From Arthrobacter sp. PM3 (lineage in GTDB: Bacteria > Actinomycetota > Actinomycetes > Actinomycetales > Micrococcaceae), in NCBI RefSeq assembly GCF_003352915.1, contig NZ_CP022314.1, positions 3,612,577 to 3,676,576 on the forward strand: DNA of 64,000 bases, read 5' to 3'. The number at the start of each line of letters is the position of its first letter. The stretch's first letter is position 1. The notes under the pieces were generated by a model that was given only the letters and a program-made list of their open reading frames with translations, ran no database searches and was not told the DNA's origin. The translations under genes and the position numbers were made by a program. Of this stretch, positions 1-8,658 are shown one piece after another.

Positions 1-2976
1 GGAACGACGGTCGCCGACGACGCCACCACCGAGTGCCAGGAGAACCTGCTGCTTCTGCGCAAGCCGGACGGCACCATCCAGTACATGGAGAAGAACACGG
101 TCGATCCCAGCGGCATCAACGGCCAGTCCGTTTACAACGGCACGGCCAACGCTGACCGCGTCACCGGCGGCAACGACAACGACACGTTCCTCGGCAACGA
201 AGGAAACGACGTCATTGAAGGCAACGGCGGCGACGACATCGCACTTGGCGGCGACGGCAACGACAGGATCACCGATCTGTCCGGCGCCGACGTCCTCAAG
301 GGCGGCCCCGGCAACGACTACCTGAACTCCGGCATCGGCGATGACATCAACATGGGCGGTGACGGGCAGGACTTCACCAACGGCGGCGCCAACGACAACG
401 AGACGTTCGCCGGTGAAGGAAACGACTTCGTCCAGTCCGGTGACGGGGCGGACGCCACGTTCGGCGACGGCGGCGACGACTGGATCCAAGGCGGATCCGG
501 CCAGGACCTGCTGATCGGCGACCACGGCGCACCGTTCTTCGATGACCCGGCGCAGACGAAGCCCGGCAACGACATCTTCGTCGGCCAGGTCGGAGAAAAC
601 GACTACGACGCCGAAGGCGGCGACGACATCATGACCAGCAACGCCGCCATTGACCGGTACGCCGGTGCCGCCGGCTATGACTGGGCTACGCACCAGTACG
701 ACACCGTGGCGGCCGATGACGACATGAAGATCAACAACAACCTCATCGGCGTCCCGCTGCCTGTGGTGGTCAACCGCGACCGCTGGCAGGAAGTGGAAGC
801 CAACTCCGGTTCCAAGTTTGACGACGTCATCCGGGGCGACGACGCAGTGCCCAGCACCGTTGGTGGTGCAGGCTTCAGTGGCTGCGACGTCCTCGACCAG
901 ACGGGTATCAACCGGATCGCCGGCCTGGGGGCCATCCTCCCGGCACCGAGCACTCCGCTGGCACCTGTGGCTGCACTCTCCCCGATGGGCGTCTGCCCGC
1001 TGACCGGTCCGGTCTGGGGCGATGGCAACATCCTCATCGGCGGCCTTGGCAGCGACAAGCTCGAAGGCCGCGGCGGCAACGACGTCATCGACGGCGACAG
1101 GTACCTGAAGATCCGCATCAGCGTGCGGGATGATGCCGGCGCGGAGATCGGCACCACCGACCTCATGGAGCGCCAGTACCAGACGGGCAACCCGTTGTCC
1201 CTGGCCGCTGCAGTGGCGGCCGGGGTCGTCAATCCGGGCAACCTGGTGGCCGTCCGCGAAATAGTGACGCCTACTGCGCTGGAAACCGCGGGCAACCGGG
1301 ACGTCGCCATCTTCTCCGGACCGCGGGCCAACTACACCGTCACGACGACGGGCGGCGACGGCACGCTGGGTTCGGCAGGCTCGACCACTACGGTGGTGGA
1401 CAATGTGGGCGCTGATGGCACGGACACGATCCGCAACATCGAGTTCCTGCAGTTCTCCGACAACGTCCTGCCCAACGCGCCGGTGATCGGCGCGGCAACG
1501 GCAGGCGACGCGCAGGCGACAGTCACCTGGACGGCTCCGACCGTTGGCACTGCCGACTCCTTCTCAGTGAAGGTGCTCGACGTGACGACGAACGCCGCCG
1601 GCGTCCAGGTCGGTGCCCTGCGCACCGCCCCGGCCGGTGCTACCAGCCTGGTGGTCACGGGCCTGACGAACGGCTCCCGGTACACCTTCCAGGTGCTGGC
1701 CACCAACGCCCTCGGTGACAGCCCGTTCTCGGCAGCCTCCAACACGGTGACCCCGGCCGCAGTGACGGCACCGGGAGCGCCCACCATCGGAACGGCCACG
1801 GCCGGGAACGCTTCGGCAACCCTGACCTGGACCGCGCCGGCGTCGAATGGCGGTACCGCCATCACGGGATACACGGTGCGGGCCTTTGCCGGGACCGTCC
1901 TGGCACGCACACAGGCGGTCACCGGGAACGTCGGCACCGCCGTCGTCACCGGGCTGACCAACGGAACGGCGTACACGTTCGACGTCGCGGCCGTCAACGC
2001 ACGGGGAACGGGCGGCTTCTCGGCCCGTACCGCAGCGGTGACACCGGCCACCGTACCGGGAGCGCCGACGATCGGGACGGCCACGGCCGGTAACGCGTCG
2101 GCGACAGTGCAGTGGACCGCACCGGCGACCAATGGCGGATCCGCCATCACCGGCTACACGGTGCGGGCCTTTGCCGGGACTGTCCTGGCCCGGACGCAGG
2201 CGGTCACCGGGAACGTCGGCACCGCCGTCGTGACGGGTCTGACCAACGGAACGGCGTACACGTTCGACGTCGCGGCCGTCAACGCAAGGGGAACAGGCGC
2301 GTTTTCGGCCCGTACCGCAGCGGTGACACCCCGGACAGAATTCGTGGCTCCTACCGTGACGTCCCGGACACCCGCGTCCGGGGAACGTTCCGTGAATCAG
2401 ACCGCGAATGTGACGGCAACGTTCAGCGAGGCGGTGACGGGAGCGAACGGAACTACATTCCAGTTGCGGCTCGGCACTGCGCTGATTCCCGCCGTCGTGT
2501 CCTACAACCCGCTCACCCGGGTGGCGATCCTCAACCCGAGCGTCACGTTGACGTCAGACCGCGTGTACACGGCTTCCCTGTCGGGGATCCGTGACCTTGC
2601 GGGCAACACGATGGCGACCAGCACGTGGACGTTCATGACGGGACCGGCGCCCACTATCACCTCCACGACTCCCGCCGCGGGAGCCAGAGGGGCGCTGCGA
2701 AACAGCAACGTGACCGCCACGTTCAGTGAAGCCATCACCGGTTTCACGGCGGGCGGCACTGTCAGGATCAATCAGGTCTCCAACGGTGCCTTGATCTCCT
2801 CGGCGGTCACGTTCAACCCCACCACCAGGGTGCTGACGATCAACCCTGGAGCCAGCCTGCTCGCGAACACTTGGTACCGGGTCACCATCACCGGTGGCAC
2901 GGCTGGGGTCCGTGACCTGGCCGGTAACCCGCTGGTCACCCGTACATGGACGTTCACCACGGGAGCAGCACTGTAG
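1..2976 (+). CDS. C-terminal part of a large secreted RTX/Fn3/Ig-like protein, probably a haem-peroxidase-type protein (5' truncated)
   Basis: The reading frame is open from the first base, so the N-terminal part lies outside the window; 991 codons are seen. Bases 150-540 encode glycine/aspartate-rich RTX-type Ca2+-binding nonapeptides of the GGxGxDxxx kind, with another block at about 1030-1100. Three fibronectin type III modules follow (1471-1755, 1771-2055, 2056-2335), then two SbsA/Big_5-type Ig-like domains (about 2344-2640 and 2644-2973), each ending in a WTF-T/M-TG motif. The protein stops right at the end of the last domain. RTX blocks joined to a segment of the type DTIRNIEFLQFSD are familiar from large bacterial animal-haem-peroxidase proteins, so a peroxidase head is likely, but this is inference because no catalytic domain is visible. 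It is expected to be extracellular. A terminator-like hairpin follows the stop. Confidence 0.85.
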   Translation, partial: GTTVADDATTECQENLLLLRKPDGTIQYMEKNTVDPSGINGQSVYNGTANADRVTGGNDNDTFLGNEGNDVIEGNGGDDIALGGDGNDRITDLSGADVLKGGPGNDYLNSGIGDDINMGGDGQDFTNGGANDNETFAGEGNDFVQSGDGADATFGDGGDDWIQGGSGQDLLIGDHGAPFFDDPAQTKPGNDIFVGQVGENDYDAEGGDDIMTSNAAIDRYAGAAGYDWATHQYDTVAADDDMKINNNLIGVPLPVVVNRDRWQEVEANSGSKFDDVIRGDDAVPSTVGGAGFSGCDVLDQTGINRIAGLGAILPAPSTPLAPVAALSPMGVCPLTGPVWGDGNILIGGLGSDKLEGRGGNDVIDGDRYLKIRISVRDDAGAEIGTTDLMERQYQTGNPLSLAAAVAAGVVNPGNLVAVREIVTPTALETAGNRDVAIFSGPRANYTVTTTGGDGTLGSAGSTTTVVDNVGADGTDTIRNIEFLQFSDNVLPNAPVIGAATAGDAQATVTWTAPTVGTADSFSVKVLDVTTNAAGVQVGALRTAPAGATSLVVTGLTNGSRYTFQVLATNALGDSPFSAASNTVTPAAVTAPGAPTIGTATAGNASATLTWTAPASNGGTAITGYTVRAFAGTVLARTQAVTGNVGTAVVTGLTNGTAYTFDVAAVNARGTGGFSARTAAVTPATVPGAPTIGTATAGNASATVQWTAPATNGGSAITGYTVRAFAGTVLARTQAVTGNVGTAVVTGLTNGTAYTFDVAAVNARGTGAFSARTAAVTPRTEFVAPTVTSRTPASGERSVNQTANVTATFSEAVTGANGTTFQLRLGTALIPAVVSYNPLTRVAILNPSVTLTSDRVYTASLSGIRDLAGNTMATSTWTFMTGPAPTITSTTPAAGARGALRNSNVTATFSEAITGFTAGGTVRINQVSNGALISSAVTFNPTTRVLTINPGASLLANTWYRVTITGGTAGVRDLAGNPLVTRTWTFTTGAAL
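1771..2335 (+). repeat. In-frame tandem duplication of a 285-bp Fn3-coding unit
   Basis: Two adjacent units begin with the same CCGGGAGCGCC sequence at 1771 and 2056, a 285-bp (95-codon) step. They share long near-identical DNA stretches; the part coding for VRAFAGTVLARTQAVTG is repeated with only scattered silent changes. The first Fn3 module at 1471 is much more diverged, which indicates a recent duplication of the later module. Confidence 0.85.
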
Positions 2977-2991
2977 CAGCAGTTCGAGAAC

Positions 2992-3030
2992 GCCGGCTGG
3001 CGGGCCGCCAAGGTCCGCCAGCCGGCTTCC
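2992..3030 (+). terminator. Terminator-like hairpin after the RTX/Fn3 gene
   Basis: Perfect 12-bp stem (GCCGGCTGGCGG at 2992-3003 with CCGCCAGCCGGC at 3015-3026) and an 11-nt loop, starting 15 bases after the stop codon. It is followed by TTCCTC rather than a long T run, as is common in high-GC actinobacteria. Confidence 0.7.
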
Positions 3031-3092
3031 TCACTTGTTCGAAAGTCACTTTTCGACGCGGTATTCAGTTCTATTGCCCACTTGGAGGGGCC

Positions 3093-4805
3093 ATGACTAC
3101 ACGACGGGAAATCTTCAAACTGGGCGCGGTCGGCGCCTTTGGCCTTGCCGGACTCAAGGGCGGCGAGGACGACATCCCGACCACAAGCGCCACCACAGCC
3201 CCGGCGACGCTGCCGGTCACAGCCAGCCTTCTAGCACCCCAAAACATGCCCGTTCCCTACGCGGGCGTCTTCCGCCGCCCGCCCGAACTCGTCCCTTACC
3301 AAACGGGGTTCGACGGCGGCGACCCGGCCCGCCCCTTTGCCAAGTACGCCCTCACACAGAAGCTCGGCCAGGCCAAGTTCGTGCCGGGACTGAACACCAC
3401 GGTAGCGGGCTATAACGGCATTTTTCCCGGTCCCACCATCCGCGCCACCCAAGGCACCCGGATCGAGGTGCGGATCCGTAACGGACTGCCCCCGCTCGGG
3501 CTTCTCCAGCCCGGGGCCTTCGACACCGTCACCCATCTGCACGGTTCGGCGTCGCTGCCGCAGTACGACGGGTACGCCAATGACATTACCGTCCCGGGAA
3601 ACGTCAAGAACTACCGCTACCCCAACTTCCAGACAGCACGGACCTTGTGGTACCACGACCACAAGCACCACATCACCGCCCAGAACGTGTACTCGGGCCT
3701 CGCGGGCTTCTATCCGCTCTCCGACAAGTATGAACGCGCGCAGTTGCCCCAGGGCGAATTCGACGTACCGCTGATGATCTCTGATGCCATGTTCAACGCG
3801 GACGGCTCGCTCGCTTATAACGACAACGGCCGGAAGGGCCTTTGGGGCGACATCATCATGGTCAACGGCGTGCCGTGGCCCACCATGAAGGTAAAGCCCC
3901 GGATTTACCGCTTCCGGGTGCTTATTGCCTCGATTTCACGGTCCTACCGGCCCACGCTGTCCACCGGAGACCCCATTTACGTGGTGGGCACCGACGCCGG
4001 CATGGTTCCCAACGTCCAGGCCGTGAAGTCCTGGCGGCAGGGAACGGCTGAGCGATACGAGGTCCTGATTGATTTCCGCAAGTACCGCACGGGCCAATTG
4101 ATCGAACTGCGGAACCTCAGCAACAAGAACAACATCGACTTCGCCAACACCAACAAAATCATGCGCTTCCAGGTGGTCGCCGACTCCGGTTCGGGAGCCG
4201 GTGCCATCGCCAGCATCCCCACCACCCTGGACGACGGCGGTTCCGTCAACGCGGCCCGGGGCGGGATTGCCACCATGAGTCTCACGCCGGCGATGGCCAA
4301 GGCGAAGCGCGAGATGAGATTCTTCCGGGCAAACGGACAGTGGACAGTCAACGGCGTCACGTGGGCCGACGTGGAGAAGTCCGGGTTCACCAAGCTGTTC
4401 GGCAACCCCCAGCCGTTCGATATCGAGCAATGGACCATCGTCAACGCGTCCGGGGGATGGTTCCATCCGGTGCATATCCACCTCATTGACGCCAAGATCA
4501 TCGCAAGAAACACCAACGGGGGCCAGCCGTTTGCCTGGGAGAAAGGCCCCAAGGATGTCTTCTACGCCGGCGAGAACGAGTCCATCACCGCCCTCATGCA
4601 ATTCGACACAGGGACCGGCGGCGGGGGGCGGTACATGATCCACTGCCACAACCTTGTCCATGAGGACCACGACATGATGGTGCAGTTCTCCGTGGGCGAC
4701 CTTCGTGTCAATGATCCCATCACCTCCGACCCGCCGGTCCTGGACACCACGGCCCCTGGGGCGTTTCCGCCGGTGTACCGGCCCGGCTTCCCGGCGGGGA
4801 CCTGA
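3093..4805 (+). CDS. Tat-exported multicopper oxidase (CotA/bilirubin-oxidase/laccase-like)
   Basis: 570 aa. The chosen ATG at 3093 has a GGAGGGG ribosome-binding site just upstream and gives an N-terminus TTRREIFKLG followed by a short hydrophobic run, a plausible twin-arginine signal. All four copper-ligand motifs are visible: HLHG (N-terminal cupredoxin), WYHDHKHH, HPVHIH, and HCHNLVHEDHDMM near the C-terminus, which supplies the type 1 Cys, two His and an axial Met. The family couples oxidation of phenols, bilirubin-like compounds or metal ions to reduction of O2 to water. It is expected on the outer face of the membrane or outside the cell. A lipoprotein gene starts one base after its stop, so the two are probably co-transcribed and may work together. 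The substrate cannot be read from the sequence. Confidence 0.92.
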   Translation: MTTRREIFKLGAVGAFGLAGLKGGEDDIPTTSATTAPATLPVTASLLAPQNMPVPYAGVFRRPPELVPYQTGFDGGDPARPFAKYALTQKLGQAKFVPGLNTTVAGYNGIFPGPTIRATQGTRIEVRIRNGLPPLGLLQPGAFDTVTHLHGSASLPQYDGYANDITVPGNVKNYRYPNFQTARTLWYHDHKHHITAQNVYSGLAGFYPLSDKYERAQLPQGEFDVPLMISDAMFNADGSLAYNDNGRKGLWGDIIMVNGVPWPTMKVKPRIYRFRVLIASISRSYRPTLSTGDPIYVVGTDAGMVPNVQAVKSWRQGTAERYEVLIDFRKYRTGQLIELRNLSNKNNIDFANTNKIMRFQVVADSGSGAGAIASIPTTLDDGGSVNAARGGIATMSLTPAMAKAKREMRFFRANGQWTVNGVTWADVEKSGFTKLFGNPQPFDIEQWTIVNASGGWFHPVHIHLIDAKIIARNTNGGQPFAWEKGPKDVFYAGENESITALMQFDTGTGGGGRYMIHCHNLVHEDHDMMVQFSVGDLRVNDPITSDPPVLDTTAPGAFPPVYRPGFPAGT

Positions 4806-4806
4806 C

Positions 4807-5631
4807 GTGCGCCGCGTTGGAGCAACGGGCGCGGCGGCCCTGCTCGTGCTGGCCCTGGGCGGCTGCACGGGCGCGCCGCCCAGCCCGCCGCAACCGTCGG
4901 TGCCGCCGCCTCCCACCGCGAGTGCCGCGCCCGTCTCGTTCGAGACGGGGACCGACGTCGGCAACGGCCGCCCGGACGTGAGCCACGACGGGCTCATGGT
5001 GCGGCGGCGGGCGGTCATCGCCGTTCACCCCGCCCCAGGAGCCGATTCCGGCGCAACCCGGGCGCGGCTCGAGCAGGCGGGGGCCGCTGCCGGCGTCGTT
5101 CTGTCCGACATCGTCCCGGCCGTCCTCGACCCGGCCATCCTGGAACACATTTCTCCGGAGCTCATCCTGGCGCTCCCGCCCGGAAGTACCGACGGCGACG
5201 CGGAGAAGCTCGCCGGGGCCGCCTTCGGTCCCGCCGGCAGCTATCCCGGCGTGGAGCATGTCCACGTGGACACCGTCCTGGTCCACGACCTCCGGTTTAC
5301 CGTGGCCGCGGCCGACCCCGCAGCGGTGGCGACAGCGGTTGCCGAGGAAGGCATCCTCTCGGATGCGCTCGGAAACTACGCCACCGCCCTGGACGGCGGT
5401 GCCCTGACGGTCAACTACACGGGGCCGCTGCTCAGCGACGCGTTGGTGGAGGCTGTCCGCAACGGCATGGCCCGCGCCGCCGGTAAAGAGCTTTCCGACG
5501 TCGTGCTGGCGCCGCGCTCGACCACCGGCGAGGGCGTGGACCTGTCCCAGGAACCCGAACTGGAGGCGGAACCGGAACCGGAACCGTCGCCGCAGGAAAG
5601 CGCCGGGCACGCGCACGATGCCGGGCACTGA
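4807..5631 (+). CDS. Putative lipoprotein of unknown function with acidic Pro-rich, His-ending tail
   Basis: 274 aa from the GTG at 4807, one base after the oxidase stop. This start gives VRRVGATGAAALLVLALGGC: a basic n-region, a hydrophobic core and a lipobox (LGGC), so it should be lipidated on the outer membrane leaflet. An earlier ATG at 4705 would bury the signal and overlap the oxidase, so I rejected it. A Pro/Ser-rich spacer follows the Cys. The middle of the protein is not recognised. The C-terminus has Glu-Pro repeats (EPELEAEPEPEPSP) and ends in HAHDAGH, a possible metal-binding tail. Direct coupling to the multicopper oxidase suggests an accessory or copper-handling role, but that is inference. 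Confidence 0.8.
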   Translation: MRRVGATGAAALLVLALGGCTGAPPSPPQPSVPPPPTASAAPVSFETGTDVGNGRPDVSHDGLMVRRRAVIAVHPAPGADSGATRARLEQAGAAAGVVLSDIVPAVLDPAILEHISPELILALPPGSTDGDAEKLAGAAFGPAGSYPGVEHVHVDTVLVHDLRFTVAAADPAAVATAVAEEGILSDALGNYATALDGGALTVNYTGPLLSDALVEAVRNGMARAAGKELSDVVLAPRSTTGEGVDLSQEPELEAEPEPEPSPQESAGHAHDAGH

Positions 5632-5667
5632 GGGATTGCACTGAGGTTTGGGGCACTGACCGCACCC

Positions 5668-5706
5668 GTGGCCGGCCGGAGCAAGGGGAACGCTCCGGCC
5701 GGCCAC
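5668..5706 (+). terminator. Strong hairpin after the oxidase/lipoprotein pair
   Basis: Perfect 15-bp stem: GTGGCCGGCCGGAGC at 5668-5682 pairs with 5692-5706 around a 9-nt loop. It lies 36 bases after the lipoprotein stop and separates this pair from the stress island. There is no T tract. Confidence 0.7.
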
Positions 5707-5728
5707 ATCCACGTCCGGTGCCCGCCCT

Positions 5729-5748
5729 GACGTGACTTTAGGCCCTTG
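5729..5748 (+). promoter_or_regulatory. DosR/DevR-like box upstream of the beta-CASP gene
   Basis: The 20-mer contains GTGACTTTAGGCCC. Compared by eye with the mycobacterial DosR consensus TTSGGGACTWWAGTCCCSAA it keeps the central G-GACTTTAG-CCC core (13 of 20 positions). It ends 57 bases before the ATG at 5806. The call rests on motif similarity plus the DosR-regulon type of the genes downstream. Confidence 0.4.
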
Positions 5749-5805
5749 GCCGCCGGCGGACCCGGGCGGAAGCTGGGGCGTACAGCAGAGGTCCACGGGA
5801 GCGCG

Positions 5806-7188
5806 ATGAAACACCAGCAGCCGAGCTTGACGTTTTTGGGTGCCACGGACACCGTGACCGGGTCCCGCTACCTGATCGAGGCCGGCGGCAGGCGTGTGCT
5901 GGTGGACTGCGGCCTCTTCCAAGGCTACAAGCGCAGCCGGGAGCGCAACCGGTCGCCCTTCCCGGTGCCGCCGCGGTCCGTTGACGCGGTGGTGCTGACG
6001 CACGCGCACCTGGACCACACCGGGTACGTCCCGGCCCTGGTCCGGGACGGGTTCGCCGGCCCCGTCTACGCCACAGACGGCACCACCGACCTCTGCAAGC
6101 TGATCCTGCCGGACAGCGGCCACCTGCAGGAGGAGGAGGCCCGGTATGCCTCCCACCGCGGATCGTCCGTGCACGATCCCGCCGTGCCGCTCTACACGGC
6201 CGCCGACGCCGTGGCCTCGCTCAACCGGTTCAGGGTTTGCGGATTCGATGACCCCCTGGACCTTGGCGGCGGCCTGGAACTGACGTTCGTGCCGGCCGGG
6301 CATATTCTCGGCGCCGCGCAGGTCCACGTCCGGCTCGGCTCCCAATCCGTGCACTTCACCGGAGACCTGGGCCGGGCCGATGACCCGTTCATGTACCCGC
6401 CCCGGCCGCTGGGCGACACGTCCATCCTGGTGACGGAATCAACCTATGGCAACCGGAAACACTCCACGGAGAACCCGGAGCAACAGCTCGGCGAGATCGT
6501 CAACCGCGTCGCGAAACGCGGCGGGGTCCTCATGTTCGCCGCGTTCGCCGTCGGCCGCGCCGAGACGCTCATGCTGTACCTGTCCCGGCTGCTGCGCCGG
6601 AACGCGATTCCGCGCATCCCGGTGTACCTGAACAGCCCCATGGCGATCGACGCCTCCGAAATGTACCAGCGCCACCCCGAAGAGCACCGGCTCAAACGGG
6701 AGGAGTACGTGGACATGTACAAGCTGGCCAAGCTCACCCGCACCGTGGACGAGTCCAAACTGCTGAATCTGCGCGGCGGCCCCATGATCATCATCTCGGC
6801 CAGCGGCATGCTCACCGGCGGACGGATCCTGCACCACGTCGCGGCGTACGGACCCGATCCGAAAAACGCCATCATCCTCAGCGGCTACCAGGCCGGCGGC
6901 ACGCGCGGCGCCACCCTGGCCGCCGGCGAACGCGAGCTGCGCATCTACGGCGAAGACGTCAAGGTGCGGGCCGAAGTCATCCAGATGGACAGCCTGTCCG
7001 CGCACGCCGACGCCGACGGCATCATCGCGTGGATGAAAGCGGCAGCAAAGGAGCCCCGTATGACCTACATCACGCATGGCGACCCCGACGCGTCCGACGC
7101 CCTGCGCATCAGGATCAAACGCGAGCTCGGCTGGCGGGCCAGGGTGCCCGAACACCTGGAGACGATCGGGATTGAGGATCCGCGGTGA
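5806..7188 (+). CDS. MBL-fold RNA-processing-type metallohydrolase (beta-CASP family)
   Basis: 460 aa from the ATG at 5806, preceded by a GGGAG-like site; the upstream in-frame ATG at 5746 overlaps the putative regulatory box and is less likely. Metallo-beta-lactamase signature HAHLDHTG is near residue 65. Further motifs are GHILGAAQVH, FTGDLGR and a C-terminal LSAHADADG of the RMMBL domain, with the beta-CASP insert between. Members such as CPSF73-like and TTHA0252-like proteins are zinc-dependent RNases, often acting on mRNA 3' ends. The next gene begins inside its stop codon (GTGA overlap), so translation is probably coupled to the erythromycin-esterase-like protein. RNA is the likely substrate by family; the physiological target is unknown. 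Confidence 0.9.
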   Translation: MKHQQPSLTFLGATDTVTGSRYLIEAGGRRVLVDCGLFQGYKRSRERNRSPFPVPPRSVDAVVLTHAHLDHTGYVPALVRDGFAGPVYATDGTTDLCKLILPDSGHLQEEEARYASHRGSSVHDPAVPLYTAADAVASLNRFRVCGFDDPLDLGGGLELTFVPAGHILGAAQVHVRLGSQSVHFTGDLGRADDPFMYPPRPLGDTSILVTESTYGNRKHSTENPEQQLGEIVNRVAKRGGVLMFAAFAVGRAETLMLYLSRLLRRNAIPRIPVYLNSPMAIDASEMYQRHPEEHRLKREEYVDMYKLAKLTRTVDESKLLNLRGGPMIIISASGMLTGGRILHHVAAYGPDPKNAIILSGYQAGGTRGATLAAGERELRIYGEDVKVRAEVIQMDSLSAHADADGIIAWMKAAAKEPRMTYITHGDPDASDALRIRIKRELGWRARVPEHLETIGIEDPR

Positions 7189-8501
7189 ACCCCGGCGCCG
7201 TCACCCGGACCTCGGTCCTGAGGGAAATCCATGATCTTGCCCGGCCGCTGAAAAGCGACCGGGACCTCGACGGGCTGGTACAGCGCGCCGCCGACTGCCG
7301 GTTTGTCGCGATCGGCGAAGCTTCCCACGGCACCCACGAGTTCTACACCTGGCGCGACACCCTCAGCCGGCGGCTCATCGCCGAAGAGGGGTACAACTGG
7401 ATCGGGGTGGAAGGCGACTGGCCCGACTGCTGGCGCATCAACCGGTGGGTCCGCGGCCAGGACGGCAAGGAACAGGGAGTCCACGCGCTGCTGGCAGGCT
7501 TCGAACGGTGGCCCACCTGGATGTGGGCCAACGAGGAAGTCGCGGCCTTCCTGGACTGGCTGCGCGGCTGGAATGCCGGCCGCCCCCTGGAAAAGCGCGT
7601 GGGCTTCTATGGGCTGGATGTCTATTCGCTCTGGGATTCGCTGCGTGAAATCATTGGCTGGCTGCAGGAGAACGTTCCCGACGCCGTGCCCGCGGCCATG
7701 CGCGCCTGGCAGTGCTTCCTTCCGCACCACGAGGACCCGCACCAGTACGCCTGGAGCACACGGCTGGTGCCGCAGTCCTGTGAGGCCGACGTCGTGGCCC
7801 TCCTCACCGAGGTCAGGAACCGGGTCTTCAGCCCGGGGCCCCACGACGAGGACGCTTTCGACGCCGTCCAGAACGCCGAGGTCGCCGCCAACGCCGAGCA
7901 CTACTACCGCATCATGGTCCGTGGCGACCGGCAGTCCTGGAACGTCCGGGACCATCACATGGCCGACACCATCGACCGGGTGAGCCGGCACCTCGGGCCG
8001 GCGTCGAAGGGGCTGATCTGGGAACACAACACCCATGTCGGGGATGCCCGGGCCACCGACATGGCGCAGGACGGACTGGTCAACGTCGGGCAGCTCCTGC
8101 GGGAACGCCATGCGGGCGAGGGGGTGCTGCTGGTCGGATTCGCGGGGCACCGCGGCTCGGTGATCGCCGCCGACTCGTGGGGCCGGCCGGAACGCATCCT
8201 CACCGTGCCGGAGGCGCGCCCGGGCAGCCACGAAGACTTCCTGCACCAGGCCCTCGGGGTGCCCTCCGTGCTGGAGTTCGGTGACGACAGGAGCGGGCCG
8301 TGGCTTTCGACCTGGCTCGGGCACCGGGCCATCGGCGTCGTCTACCACCCGGAGCGGGAAGCGGGGAACTACGTGCCGACCCGGATGGGGGAGCGCTACG
8401 ACGCCCTCATCTGGCTTGAACACACCGCGGCGCTGCGGCCCGTGCACCATGAGGGGCCGCCCCGGGAGCCGGAGCTGGAGACGGAGCCGACAGGCTACTA
8501 G
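7185..8501 (+). CDS. Erythromycin-esterase family protein
   Basis: 438 aa; the GTG start overlaps the TGA of the beta-CASP gene by 3 bases. The family core is clear: GEASHGTHEFYTWR (catalytic-type His and Glu), EGDWPDCW, YGLDVYSL and WEHNTHVGDARATDM. Despite the name, most non-plasmid members are not shown to hydrolyse macrolides. In Mycobacterium tuberculosis an erythromycin-esterase/phosphoribosyltransferase protein (Rv2030c) lies in the DosR dormancy regulon beside hspX and near universal stress proteins. The same association here, with a USP gene and DosR-like palindromes, argues for a stress role rather than antibiotic resistance. The reaction and substrate are not known. Confidence 0.9.
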   Translation: MNPGAVTRTSVLREIHDLARPLKSDRDLDGLVQRAADCRFVAIGEASHGTHEFYTWRDTLSRRLIAEEGYNWIGVEGDWPDCWRINRWVRGQDGKEQGVHALLAGFERWPTWMWANEEVAAFLDWLRGWNAGRPLEKRVGFYGLDVYSLWDSLREIIGWLQENVPDAVPAAMRAWQCFLPHHEDPHQYAWSTRLVPQSCEADVVALLTEVRNRVFSPGPHDEDAFDAVQNAEVAANAEHYYRIMVRGDRQSWNVRDHHMADTIDRVSRHLGPASKGLIWEHNTHVGDARATDMAQDGLVNVGQLLRERHAGEGVLLVGFAGHRGSVIAADSWGRPERILTVPEARPGSHEDFLHQALGVPSVLEFGDDRSGPWLSTWLGHRAIGVVYHPEREAGNYVPTRMGERYDALIWLEHTAALRPVHHEGPPREPELETEPTGY

Positions 8502-8502
8502 C

Positions 8503-8522
8503 CGCGGGGCTTAAGGCCCTAA
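8503..8522 (+). promoter_or_regulatory. DosR/DevR-like palindrome upstream of the universal stress protein
   Basis: CGCGGGGCTTAAGGCCCTAA matches the DosR consensus TTSGGGACTWWAGTCCCSAA at 15 of 20 positions by hand alignment, including the CTTAAG centre and CCC-AA right end. It starts just after the erythromycin-esterase stop and lies about 136 bases before the ATG of the USP gene. Confidence 0.5.
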
Positions 8523-8658
8523 CCCGGCCCGCAAAGGGAACGGCACACTGAAAGTGCCAGCGGGCCGCCGGCCCTGCCGCCCGGTCATGCGGGGAACAGT
8601 CACAGCCGTGGACAGCCACCGGCCCAGGTCACGCGATGGAAAAGAGCAGGTTTCAAAA

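Noticed and set aside
4720..6354. 544-codon open frame on the minus strand
   Set aside because: It lies opposite the lipoprotein and beta-CASP genes, which have clear motifs; its translation is low-complexity Gly/Arg/His.
7185..8501. Macrolide resistance gene
   Set aside because: The protein belongs to the erythromycin-esterase family by sequence, but context (USP, beta-CASP, DosR-like boxes) and its chromosomal setting do not support a resistance role.
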